Position numbers and translations under genes: made by a program. 64,000 nt of DNA, taken from positions 36,367-100,366 of the forward strand of contig CAJXLJ010000006.1 in NCBI GenBank assembly GCA_913055785.1, written 5' to 3'. This DNA comes from an uncultured Parvularculaceae bacterium. Its GTDB lineage: Bacteria > Pseudomonadota > Alphaproteobacteria > Caulobacterales > Parvularculaceae. Of this stretch, positions 8,713 to 15,775 are shown in pieces. The stretch's first letter is position 1. Each line of letters opens with the position of its first letter. The notes below the pieces were generated by a model that made no database searches, was not told the DNA's origin, and saw nothing but the letters and a program-made list of their open reading frames with translations.

Positions 8713-9729
8713 TCACAAGCGAAAGGGTTCTTCGCTGTCTTTGCGCTTATCTTCATACTTCAATCTCCGCTCCTTATAGAACGGGTCCAACAGGGCTTGG
8801 ATTTGCCACTCTTTAAGAGCGCCGTTGCCCGCAATAGTCCGCCTCATTCTGTCGAACGGCCCGCATGGTATGAAGTGCGTGTAATAAGTGAATCGGATAC
8901 CCCGCCATGTATGGAAAATATCTTGCCATAGCACAGCGCCAGTAAAGAAAAGATATTGGCAATTTGGGACCTTTTTTTGAATTTCCTCCCGATCAAAACC
9001 AAACCAAAAGGCCTTGTCGATGTTGCCTGGCCCTATGATCGAGTTCCATTCAGTAGGGCGCGGAACGTAATGAGAATAAAGCACATCTCCAAATTGGGTG
9101 CTGCCAAATATATTTCCCGCAGTTCGCAAACTGAATGCCGCGCTAGGCCCCGTATTTCGCAAAACCAGCGCAATTTTTTCGTCATTTCTACCCCATATCC
9201 CGATGTCTGCGCCCGAAACTATCAGGAAGGCAGCATGTCCGGCTTGTCCGATCTCCCGTTGATCGTTCGCAGTTCTTTCGGCAATCTCGATTTGTTTCTT
9301 TCCAACCTGTTGTGTCGTTTCAACAGCGGCCCATGCGGCCCGGTTAGCTTGCTGAGTAAGCCAGAGGGTCCAAATGAGCGCCAAAACGCCAATCATAGCG
9401 AGAACACTACTGACAAGAGTCCAGTGCGCCATTCGGGTTTGGGCGAGAAGGTCAAGCTCCGCCGGGCTATCGCAGTAAGCGTTCTGTTTGCTCTCGGCTA
9501 TATCGGCGGATTTTTTGGCCTCAGGGGCGAGACCAAAGGTAACCTGACAGTCTGCCTCACAGGTTACGCTGCCTTCATAATTTTTATGCTCTGCGCTTTC
9601 ATCATAATTATGGAGCCCGTTTAAAATATCAGTGCATTTCGGCTGATTAAAAAATGCGACGGCCACTACAAGTGCAGCCAATATCCCTAATCCAGCGAGA
9701 CCGTATGGCAACCAATCGCGCTTAGGCAT
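8713..9729 (-). CDS. IS passenger: membrane protein with extracytoplasmic loop
   Basis: A 338-residue protein with two transmembrane helices at about residues 8-27 (YGLAGLGILAALVVAVAFF) and 105-125 (VSSVLAMIGVLALIWTLWL). The cysteine-containing loop between them has four to five Cys. A long cytoplasmic part follows, with a coiled segment (WAAVETTQQVGKKQIEIAERTANDQ) and a beta-rich C-terminal half (AFLIVSGADIGIWGRNDEKIALVLRNTGPSAAF). This layout resembles widespread uncharacterised membrane proteins of mobile elements. Its start lies inside the end of the 94-aa-frame gene (43-bp overlap), so the two are likely translated together. It stops just inside the left inverted repeat. Function is unknown. 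Confidence 0.65.
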   Translation of the reverse strand: MPKRDWLPYGLAGLGILAALVVAVAFFNQPKCTDILNGLHNYDESAEHKNYEGSVTCEADCQVTFGLAPEAKKSADIAESKQNAYCDSPAELDLLAQTRMAHWTLVSSVLAMIGVLALIWTLWLTQQANRAAWAAVETTQQVGKKQIEIAERTANDQREIGQAGHAAFLIVSGADIGIWGRNDEKIALVLRNTGPSAAFSLRTAGNIFGSTQFGDVLYSHYVPRPTEWNSIIGPGNIDKAFWFGFDREEIQKKVPNCQYLFFTGAVLWQDIFHTWRGIRFTYYTHFIPCGPFDRMRRTIAGNGALKEWQIQALLDPFYKERRLKYEDKRKDSEEPFRL

Positions 9730-9911
9730 TGTAGAAGAAATGCGGCGCTGAATTTGCCCCTCCCGACCTTGTTTCTTATGGCCGGTTCTTCCTCGGCCAC
9801 CCCAATGTCGGCAAGTTTACTTTGCAAGTCTTTGTAGGAAAGGCCCTGTTTTGTCATTTCAACTCTAAGAAGAGTTTTTGCCTTTTGTTCCCAAGGGGTT
9901 AGCGTAGTCAT
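9687..9911 (-). CDS. IS passenger: DUF6471-like small protein
   Basis: I use ATG 9911 (MTTLTPWEQKAKTLL), 6 bp downstream of CAGGAA. The longer frame to 9971 has no ribosome-binding site. The 74-residue product has the pattern TPWEQKAKTLLRVEM..QGLSYKDL...L...G....E..IRNKVGRGKFSAAFLLQCLSAIG, which I recognise as the DUF6471 family. This is a small HTH-like domain frequent in alphaproteobacterial mobile DNA. It is divergent from the transposase. The intergenic space of about 95 bp has repeated operator-like motifs, so it could regulate its own and the transposase promoter. That role is inferred. Confidence 0.7.
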   Translation of the reverse strand: MTTLTPWEQKAKTLLRVEMTKQGLSYKDLQSKLADIGVAEEEPAIRNKVGRGKFSAAFLLQCLSAIGCHTVSLD

Positions 9912-9929
9912 GTAACATTCCTGCGGTAA

Positions 9930-10013
9930 TTGCATCATTAATGTTGCATATACCCCTTGAACGTTGCACATTCAAGCAGCACATACGTTGTATAAGCAAC
10001 GGTAATGATGCAA
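9930..10013. promoter_or_regulatory. Repeat-rich divergent promoter of the IS element
   Basis: An 11-bp inverted repeat, TTGCATCATTA (9930-9940) and TAATGATGCAA (10003-10013), brackets three direct copies of a 10-mer (A)YGTTGYAYA: ATGTTGCATA at 9941, ACGTTGCACA at 9961 and ACGTTGTATA at 9985. The right arm covers the transposase start codon at 10005. This is a good candidate site for repression of transposase expression. Confidence 0.5.
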
Positions 10014-10973
10014 ATGGCCCAACACTTCCTTCTCTCCGCCGCCTCTAGGGCCCTGAAATTAAAGGACATTTATCAGGCTGGAGAGAACAGGGCTTACGAG
10101 ACCTTCTGCAAACTGCGCTGGCCTGAAACTGACGGCGAAGCGGTCTGCCCTCATTGCGGTTGCTGTGACGCCTATTTCCTGAAAAGCCGCCGCCGCTACA
10201 AATGCGCAGCCTGCCGCCAGCAGTTCTCGGTTACGTCAGGAACAATCCTGCATTCGCGCAAACTGTCGTTTACGGACCTTCTCGCCGCCATGTGCATTCT
10301 GGCGAAAGCAGCGAAAGGCGTTTCCTCGCTCCAGCTTGCGCGCGAACTTGGCATTCATGCGAAGTCGGCATGGGTTCTTGCGCATAAACTCCGCGAAGCG
10401 ATTGGCGCCGAAGCCCGCGACATCAAACTTGACGATGAAGTCGCGATTGACGGTTGCTACGTCGGCGGATCGATCCCTGACCGGAACCTTAAAGCGAACC
10501 GTGTTGACCGTCGCTTGAAGCGCTATCAGACCGGCAAACGCCGTGTCGTCATCGCGATTCGCGAAGGCAAAGAACGCACAATCACTACCGTTGCAAAGAA
10601 CGAAGCCGAAGGCGTTGAGTTCGCCAAGGCGCGCCTGCTGCCGGGAACGATTGTCAACGCCGATGAGGCGTCGCAATGGGACATGCTCAACGCGTTGTTT
10701 CCGACCGAGCGCATCAATCACAGCGAAGCCTATTCGCTTAACGGCGTTCACACGAACTTTGTTGAAAGCTATTTCTCGCGCCTTCGCCGCATGGTCGGCG
10801 GTCAGCATCACTGGGTTAGCCCGCAGCACCTTCATCAATACGCGGCTCACGCTGCTTGGTTAGAAGATCACCGCCGCTCAACAAACGGCGCGCTCGCTGG
10901 CCGTATACTCCGCAACGCTCTCGCTTCGCCGGTGAGCCGCACCTTCTCAGGGCGCTGGCAGAAAGCCGCCTAA
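10005..10973 (+). CDS. IS1595-family transposase
   Basis: A 322-residue transposase. It has an N-terminal zinc ribbon (CPHCGC near residue 47, then CAAC near 68), an HTH-like region (ILAKAAKGVSSLQLARELGIHAKSAWVLAHKLREAI), and an ISXO2-like DDE nuclease domain. That domain includes VAIDGCYVGG at about 146, IVNADEASQW at about 220, and VHTNFVESYFSRLRRMV at about 248, where an Asn-bearing HTNxVE motif supplies the third acidic position. ATG codons at 10005, 10008 and 10014 are all possible starts. It mobilises the element bounded by the 27-bp inverted repeats. No frameshift or missing motif is seen, so the gene looks intact. Confidence 0.9.
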   Translation: MMQMAQHFLLSAASRALKLKDIYQAGENRAYETFCKLRWPETDGEAVCPHCGCCDAYFLKSRRRYKCAACRQQFSVTSGTILHSRKLSFTDLLAAMCILAKAAKGVSSLQLARELGIHAKSAWVLAHKLREAIGAEARDIKLDDEVAIDGCYVGGSIPDRNLKANRVDRRLKRYQTGKRRVVIAIREGKERTITTVAKNEAEGVEFAKARLLPGTIVNADEASQWDMLNALFPTERINHSEAYSLNGVHTNFVESYFSRLRRMVGGQHHWVSPQHLHQYAAHAAWLEDHRRSTNGALAGRILRNALASPVSRTFSGRWQKAA

Positions 10974-11394
10974 ACCGAAACGACGCGCCAGACACCCACG
11001 GCGCTGTCGCCGACCCGCTCGATAACGCCGCGTAACTTTTGATGATCCAGCGCTCTGGAGATTTTCAGGCGCAGTTCGCGGTTAAACCGCTTGTCATCAT
11101 TCTCCCAGCCTTTCTGATCGCAAACCATTTCGACCAGATCGCGGAGGCTGACGCCCTCTGGATGCTTTCTGAGAAGCGTCAGGACAATGCGGGGTAGTTC
11201 GCCAGTATAAAACAGCCCTGCCGCCCTCGGTTTCTTGGGGCAAACGCGCCGTCAGGATAATAGCCCAAGTGAAAGAGCGTCGCGTCTAAATGGGCAATGG
11301 TCGTTTGCAGATCGCAGACGATCCGCTCGTGGTCGCGCAGGCGAGACAGGACGTTCTTGCGTTCATTGATGAGGGCTTGCGCGACAGGTTCCAT
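10970..11394 (-). pseudogene. IS passenger with a frameshift (hypothetical protein)
   Basis: The frame from ATG 11394 (MEPVAQALINERKNVLSRLRD) meets a stop at 11179. A shift of -1 at about 11204 (near GCFI) restores a long continuation (GELPRIVLTLLRKHPEGVSLRDLVEMVCDQ...). That continuation ends at 10970, overlapping the transposase stop by 4 bp. The joined product would be about 140 residues, with an N-terminal coiled-coil and a C-terminal winged-helix-like part. The site TTTATACTG is not a classic slippery heptamer, so I take this as a one-base loss rather than programmed shifting. A sequencing error is also possible. Confidence 0.6.
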
Positions 11395-11436
11395 GCGGCG
11401 AAACTAGGTCGCGCCGGTCTATCGGTCAGTCAGTAT

Positions 11437-11463
11437 TTGGGTGCATCTGCGCCTAAAGGCCCG
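11437..11463 (-). repeat. Right terminal inverted repeat of the IS1595-type element
   Basis: 27 bp that match the left end at 8658-8684 in reverse complement, with one mismatch. It lies 12 bp before the tRNA-Ser 3' end. Confidence 0.8.
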
Positions 11464-11475
11464 TAAAAATTTGGA

Positions 11476-11565
11476 TGGCGGACAGGGTGGGATTCGAACC
11501 CACGAGACGGTTGCCCGCCTACACGCGTTCCAGGCGTGCGCCTTCGACCACTCGGCCACCTGTCC
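11476..11565 (-). tRNA. tRNA-Ser (GGA anticodon)
   Basis: 90 nt including an encoded CCA (TGG at 11476-11478 on the plus strand). The acceptor stem is GGACAGG/CCTGTCC and the T arm contains GGTTCGAATCC. The anticodon stem CACGC/GCGTG has loop CTGGAAC, so the anticodon is GGA. The long variable arm (GGCGGGCAACCGTC region) is typical of serine tRNAs. It forms the right border of the variable island. Confidence 0.95.
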
Positions 11566-11886
11566 TTGACCTGCGCAAAAGCGCACGCCGGTCTGTTCAT
11601 TCGCCGCCTTCGCGGCGGGACGCCTTCGACCACTCGCCCGTCCTCATCTATAGCGCGCTCGCTGTGTATGGCGTTCGCCTCGCCGCGGAGAAGCGGCGTT
11701 TCTTCGTTCCGGGCCGGGCCCTCCCCGAAGAGCCGCGGACTATAGCGGCGCGCCCCTCCCGCGCAAGGGCGCAAGCGGGTGAAAACGCCGCAGATACCCG
11801 GCTTCGCCCGAAGAATTGCGGCCCGGCCCCAGCCGGGTTATCTTGCCCCTAGAGCGTATCGCGTTAACGATGTTGAGGGGGCCGGC
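11566..11886. other. Gap between tRNA-Ser and a small membrane protein
   Basis: About 320 bp without a supported gene. At 11621-11636 it repeats 16 nt of the tRNA-Ser D-arm region (copy at 11539-11554). The bases around it (minus strand GGACGGGCGAGTGGTCG) look like a degenerate tRNA-Ser 5' part. Several overlapping frames here are shadows of tRNA and GC-rich DNA. Confidence 0.5.
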
Positions 11887-12159
11887 ATGGCGGTGTTTCG
11901 ATTTCTTGCTTGGGTATTGGTGGCGCTGGCGGTGGCGCTCCTTGGGGCGGACGGCATTGCGTCGCTTGAGTCCGGCAAAACGGTGATGCGCTCGACGGCG
12001 GACATTCTCAATCTCATGGGCATCGACAGCGCGGCGATCGTCGAGAACTCCCCCGGCGGCGTCTCCCAGGCGCTCGGCACGATCATGGGCCTCCCGCTCT
12101 GGGGCGTTCTGGGCGTGATCGGCGTCGTGATGACCCTGATCTTCCGGCCGATGGAATAG
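11887..12159 (+). CDS. Small membrane protein (two helices)
   Basis: 90 residues. ATG 11887 follows GAGGGGG by about 6 bp. There is one transmembrane helix at the N-terminus (FRFLAWVLVALAVALLGADGIASL) and one at the C-terminus (PLWGVLGVIGVVMTLIF). The soluble middle is of about 40 residues. Similar uncharacterised proteins of about 90 residues with helices at both ends are widespread in Alphaproteobacteria. Function is unknown. Confidence 0.65.
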   Translation: MAVFRFLAWVLVALAVALLGADGIASLESGKTVMRSTADILNLMGIDSAAIVENSPGGVSQALGTIMGLPLWGVLGVIGVVMTLIFRPME

Positions 12160-12222
12160 ACGCCGCCCTACCGGACGGCGTCTCCTTAACCGAACTTCCG
12201 AAATATCGCACAAGGCGCGACG

Positions 12223-13017
12223 TCAGCCGTGCGCCCCGAGTTCTTTCGCCCGCTGCGCCTCGAGCTTGTTGCGGTAGCGGGTCTGCACGACCGACACAAC
12301 CACCATGATGAAAATCACGAAATAGAAGCTCGCCTTCGACATCGCTTCAACCTTGAAATTGAAGAGCTCCATATGGGCCAGGTGCCCGCCTTCGGTGATC
12401 AGAAGCACGCCGACGACGAAAAGAATAAAGAGGCCGATCACTTCGAACATGCGGTTCTTTTTCAAAAACGCCGACACCTGATCGGCGAGCGCGATCATCA
12501 TCACGCCGCTGATGATAATTGCGGTCGCGATCACCCAGATCACATGCGTCAGCGCAATCGCCGACAGGAGCGAGTCGAAGGAGAAAATGAGATTCATGAA
12601 GACGATAAGCAGGATAACGCTGGTCACGGATCGGGGACGCCGGTCGCCAACCGCTTCAATGTGATCGACCGCAAGAAGATGCATGATCTCCTTGATCGCC
12701 GTATACATGATGAAGCCGCCGCCGGCGATCGACACAAGCGAATGAAAAGTGAACGTACCTTCGAAGAAGCCATCGAGGATGATGGCGAACAACGGCTCGG
12801 TCAGGCTGTTGATCAACCCCAGCACGATGAACATCAAGACAAGGCGGAACAGGATCGCGAGCCCGATGCCCATGCGCCGCACGAAACGCTGGCGGGCTTC
12901 CGGCACGCGGCTCGACTCAATCGAGATATAGAGCAGGTTATCGAAGCCCAGCACCGCCTGCAGCATGATCAGCATCAGCAGCGTGAACCAGTTTTCAAGC
13001 GCCAGTAAGCTTTCCAT
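12223..13017 (-). CDS. TerC-family integral membrane protein
   Basis: 264 residues from ATG 13017 (MESLLALENW), which has CAGGAGAG upstream; an earlier in-frame ATG at 13059 is less likely. Seven hydrophobic helices are present. TerC hallmarks are the acidic intramembrane motif LGFDNLLYISI near residue 25 and the second-repeat MNLIFSFDSLLSAIALT near residue 145. The family exports metal ions, particularly manganese, or supports metalation of secreted proteins. It stands alone on its strand. Confidence 0.85.
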   Translation of the reverse strand: MESLLALENWFTLLMLIMLQAVLGFDNLLYISIESSRVPEARQRFVRRMGIGLAILFRLVLMFIVLGLINSLTEPLFAIILDGFFEGTFTFHSLVSIAGGGFIMYTAIKEIMHLLAVDHIEAVGDRRPRSVTSVILLIVFMNLIFSFDSLLSAIALTHVIWVIATAIIISGVMMIALADQVSAFLKKNRMFEVIGLFILFVVGVLLITEGGHLAHMELFNFKVEAMSKASFYFVIFIMVVVSVVQTRYRNKLEAQRAKELGAHG

Positions 13018-13283
13018 CGTCTCGCTCTCCTGTTCGGTTCGAAGAGGGCAATGGGCCATGTTCGTTCGCCCCGCGCAAGCCTTGCGAGAAGGCCAAGCGT
13101 GATCTCGCTGTTAACACTTGGCAGGTTGTCCACGCCGAAACGCAGCCTGGAAGCGACGAACTGAAATCAGGGAAACGTCATTCGCCGAAGCGTTTGCCGC
13201 GCGCGCCGAACTGCGGCGCCAACACCTTCTCTTCGCCCCAAAGCGCGCCTACCTGCAGTCTCGTAACGAGAGAGGAGAATAAA

Positions 13284-13373
13284 ATGACCCGGTTAATCAC
13301 CATGCTGACAGCTGTCTCGATCGTCATGGTCGCACTGTCTCCGGTGGCGTACACCTATTCCCAACTTGTCTGA
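13284..13373 (+). CDS. Small ORF: 29-residue single-helix membrane peptide
   Basis: A strong ribosome-binding site (GAGAGGAGAA) is followed 4 bp later by ATG 13284. The product MTRLITMLTAVSIVMVALS.. is one hydrophobic helix of about 20 residues ending TYSQLV. It stands alone in the gap between the terC and kdsB genes. The site and composition support translation. Function is unknown, and I recognise no family. Confidence 0.5.
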   Translation: MTRLITMLTAVSIVMVALSPVAYTYSQLV

Positions 13374-13429
13374 TCGTCAGATGCGATTGACTTTCCATCG
13401 CGCCGGATCCGGCAGACGCCCCCGAAAAG

Positions 13430-13458
13430 AACGCAGCGGCGTTCAGTATCGCTGCGTT
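13430..13458 (-). terminator. Intrinsic terminator after kdsB
   Basis: AACGCAGCG (13430-13438) pairs with CGCTGCGTT (13450-13458). On the minus strand it is followed by TTCTTTT. It begins at the stop codon of kdsB and ends the galE-vanZ-kdsB transcript. Confidence 0.7.
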
Positions 13459-14231
13459 CACCGCCGCCTTTCAGACATGCGAGCGGCGAAGCGCGCATAA
13501 TCCTCCGGCGTATCGATCCCCGGCGGGGCTTCGCTGATTACGCCCACGGCTATATCGCCACCCATTTCCAGAATTCTGAGTTGTTCGAGCCGTTCGGCCC
13601 GTTCGAGCGCGCCGATTGGCGCTGCAGCGAACCGCTGAAGATCGGTTTTTGCGTAGGCGTAAACGCCGAGATGCAGAAAATAAGTCTCCGGGGAAACGAT
13701 CCCTCCCCGCGCGTCTCGCGGCCAGGGGCAGATCGTACGCGTAAAAAACCGCGCGCGATAAACCTCCGGCGCGAGCTGTTCCCCGAGCAGCGCCTTGACG
13801 GCGCTCGGATCGTCCGGCGAACCGGCGCCGGCGCGCGCCTCAACGGCAAAAGGACAGGCGAGCGTCGCCGCAAAACACGGATAGCCGGATTTGATCTCAA
13901 TCAGCCGGTCGATGGCCTGCGGGTCGATCTCCGGCTCGTCACCCTGAAGATTGACGATGATATCCGCCTCCAGCCCCGCCGCCGCTTCTGCAACCCGCGC
14001 GCCGCCGGTCTCGTGTTCGCTGCGGGTCATCATCGCTTCGCCGCCAAACCCCTTAACCGCCTTCAAAATGCGCTCATCATCAGTGGCGACGACGACGCGG
14101 CTGGCGCGGACGCATTTCATCGCCTGTTCATAAACATGCTGGATGAGCGGCTTGCCAGTTTCGGCGAGCAACGGCTTGCCGGGAAGGCGCGTCGACGCGT
14201 ACCGCGCCGGAATGACGATTGCGGCGTTCAT
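13458..14231 (-). CDS. kdsB: 3-deoxy-manno-octulosonate cytidylyltransferase
   Basis: 257 residues, the usual length. It activates KDO with CTP to CMP-KDO for lipopolysaccharide inner-core synthesis in the cytoplasm. The N-terminal nucleotide-binding motif is IVIPARYASTRLPGKPL. VVATDD (near 48), MTRSEHETGG (near 69) and NLQGDEPEI (near 94) are the standard KdsB blocks, followed by the C-terminal HLGVYAYAKTDL and LEQLRILEMGG. Its ATG overlaps the stop of the VanZ-like gene (ATGA), so it is the last gene of a translationally coupled three-gene operon. Confidence 0.93.
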   Translation of the reverse strand: MNAAIVIPARYASTRLPGKPLLAETGKPLIQHVYEQAMKCVRASRVVVATDDERILKAVKGFGGEAMMTRSEHETGGARVAEAAAGLEADIIVNLQGDEPEIDPQAIDRLIEIKSGYPCFAATLACPFAVEARAGAGSPDDPSAVKALLGEQLAPEVYRARFFTRTICPWPRDARGGIVSPETYFLHLGVYAYAKTDLQRFAAAPIGALERAERLEQLRILEMGGDIAVGVISEAPPGIDTPEDYARFAARMSERRR

Positions 14232-14638
14232 CGCGCGCGCACTTTACGAACAAGCTGCGCCAGAATGTAGGCGCCGATGAAACCTGAAAGCGCGCCGAGC
14301 GCATTCGCCAGCCCATCGGCGAATTCCGGCGTGCGCACGCCGCCGAGCCCTTGCACGCCTTCCAGGATCGCGCCGTATGCGGCGAGCAGGAGCGGCGTCC
14401 AGCGCTTGCGTCCGAAGATGAATGTCTCTGCCCAGAACGCCGCGGCGCCGAGCGCGCCATAGGCTGCAAAATGCCCGATCTTGTCTGCGAATTGCGCGTC
14501 GCCGAAAAGGAGCTTCGCCACATAACGCGCCGCCGCAAAACCGCTCGTGTCATCGGGATTGGGCGTCAGCGTCAAATAGGTGATGAAAACGAGGAGCGCG
14601 GCGAAGAGCAGGCGCATCCACAAAAGGCGCGATGACAT
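14228..14638 (-). CDS. VanZ-like membrane protein
   Basis: 136 residues from ATG 14638, which overlaps the galE stop (ATGA). There are four hydrophobic helices. The pattern LTPNPDD near residue 25, DKIGHFAAYGALGAAAF near 52 and EGVQGLGGVRTPEFADGLANALGALSGF near 93 matches VanZ-like proteins. Members have no firm enzymatic role outside glycopeptide resistance. Here it lies between sugar-nucleotide genes and may act in envelope polysaccharide maintenance. It overlaps kdsB by 4 bp. Confidence 0.8.
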   Translation of the reverse strand: MSSRLLWMRLLFAALLVFITYLTLTPNPDDTSGFAAARYVAKLLFGDAQFADKIGHFAAYGALGAAAFWAETFIFGRKRWTPLLLAAYGAILEGVQGLGGVRTPEFADGLANALGALSGFIGAYILAQLVRKVRAR

Positions 14639-15633
14639 CAGACAGCCGCCTCGGCGCAGGCGGAAAGCCGCCGCTCCCACTCGATCGCCGTTTCGACGAT
14701 AAAATCGATGTCGTCATAGCGCGGCCGCCAATCGAGCAACGTGCGGATGGCCGCGTTGTCTGCGATCAACTGCGCGGGATCGCCAGGACGCCGGGTGGCG
14801 ATCTCATGCGGGAGCGGCGCGCCCGTCACCCTTTCGAATGCTTCCATCACTTCATAAATCGAGTAGCCGCGCCCGTAGCCGCAATTCAGCGTCGCCGACG
14901 AGGCGCCTGCGCGCACCCGCTCCAGCGCCCGCAAATGCGCGGAAGCAAGATCGGAGACATGTACATAATCGCGGATCGCCGTACCGTCAGGCGTCGGATA
15001 GTCGGCGCCGAAAATCTGGAGCTTTTCCTTGCGGGTTCCGACCGCGATCTGGGCGGCGACCTTGATGAGATGGGTCGGCTTGCCGATTTCACCGGCGCGG
15101 CTTTCCGGATCAGCGCCGGCGACGTTGAAATACCGCAACGTGACGAAACTCAGCCCGTGGGCTTTCGCGGCGTCCTCAAGGATGCGTTCGCTCATCGCCA
15201 TGGAGGCGCCGTAAGGGGCGATCGACCGGATCGGCGCCTGTTCGGAGATCGGCACCCGCTCGGGCGTGCCGTAAACCGCCGCCGTTGACGAAAAGATGAA
15301 GCGCTTCACCCCGGCGTCGACGCAGGCCCGGATCAGGGTCAGCGTATTCGCAGTGTTATTCTCATAGTAGTCGAGCGGATGTTTGATCGACTCCGGTATC
15401 AGGATCGACCCGGCGAAATGAATGACGTCCGTGACATCATGATCGTTGAAGATCCGCGCCAGCGCCGCTGCGTCGCCGGCATCGGCCTCCACAAACGCCG
15501 CGCCGTCAGGAACCAGCCGCCGGTCGCCGGTCGACAGGTTATCGAGCGCCACCGCGCTTTCCCCTGCGTCCAGCAGGGCGAGCAGCATATGCGAGCCGAT
15601 ATAGCCGGCGCCCCCGGTGACAAGCACGCTCAT
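14638..15633 (-). CDS. galE: UDP-glucose 4-epimerase with an altered YxxxK motif
   Basis: 331 residues of the extended short-chain dehydrogenase family. It has the NAD motif VTGGAGYIGSHM at the N-terminus, DNLSTG near 31, and the catalytic-region strand FIFSSTAAVYG near 120. The body of the protein follows GalE throughout (LRYFNVAGADP, GTAIRDYVHVSDLASAHL, RRPGDPAQLIADN). The notable point is the catalytic YxxxK: the sequence reads PYGASMAMSE, so the lysine position holds Met. The DNA reads TAC GGC GCC TCC ATG. The enzyme should interconvert UDP-glucose and UDP-galactose (or a related pair), but loss of the lysine would normally impair hydride transfer. It is the first gene of the galE-vanZ-kdsB operon. 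Confidence 0.85.
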   Translation of the reverse strand: MSVLVTGGAGYIGSHMLLALLDAGESAVALDNLSTGDRRLVPDGAAFVEADAGDAAALARIFNDHDVTDVIHFAGSILIPESIKHPLDYYENNTANTLTLIRACVDAGVKRFIFSSTAAVYGTPERVPISEQAPIRSIAPYGASMAMSERILEDAAKAHGLSFVTLRYFNVAGADPESRAGEIGKPTHLIKVAAQIAVGTRKEKLQIFGADYPTPDGTAIRDYVHVSDLASAHLRALERVRAGASSATLNCGYGRGYSIYEVMEAFERVTGAPLPHEIATRRPGDPAQLIADNAAIRTLLDWRPRYDDIDFIVETAIEWERRLSACAEAAV

Positions 15634-15775
15634 CTTGGGTCTCCGCTCCCTTCCCTGATCCGGTTATCGCAGTTCGGTCACAGTTTTGTAATAGCGAAGT
15701 TAACGCCTCGCCGATACTCTGACCGCTCAGACAGTGGTTAAAACCGGCAAACGCCGCATATATTAAAGTCATCAC

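Larger units (their letters stand above)
8658..11463. mobile_element. IS1595-type insertion element with passenger genes
   Basis: Bounded by near-perfect 27-bp inverted repeats at 8658-8684 and 11437-11463, with one mismatch (T/A at the tenth base). The outer ends begin (C)GGGCC and the inner ends read GATGCACCCAA. Between them lie an IS1595-family transposase (10005-10973) and three passenger frames. I see no clear 8-bp target duplication: the flanks are CTCTATTC on the left and GTAAAAAT on the right. The insertion may be old or rearranged. The right end lies 12 bp from the 3' end of tRNA-Ser. Confidence 0.75.

Noticed and set aside
8650..11471. Possible 8-bp target-site duplication of the IS1595-type element
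   Set aside because: CTCTATTC and GTAAAAAT do not match in any frame shift tried, so no duplication is claimed.
11475..11852. Plus-strand frame starting [14 protein letters not shown]
   Set aside because: It is the antisense reading of tRNA-Ser. This peptide is a well-known artefact of tRNA genes.
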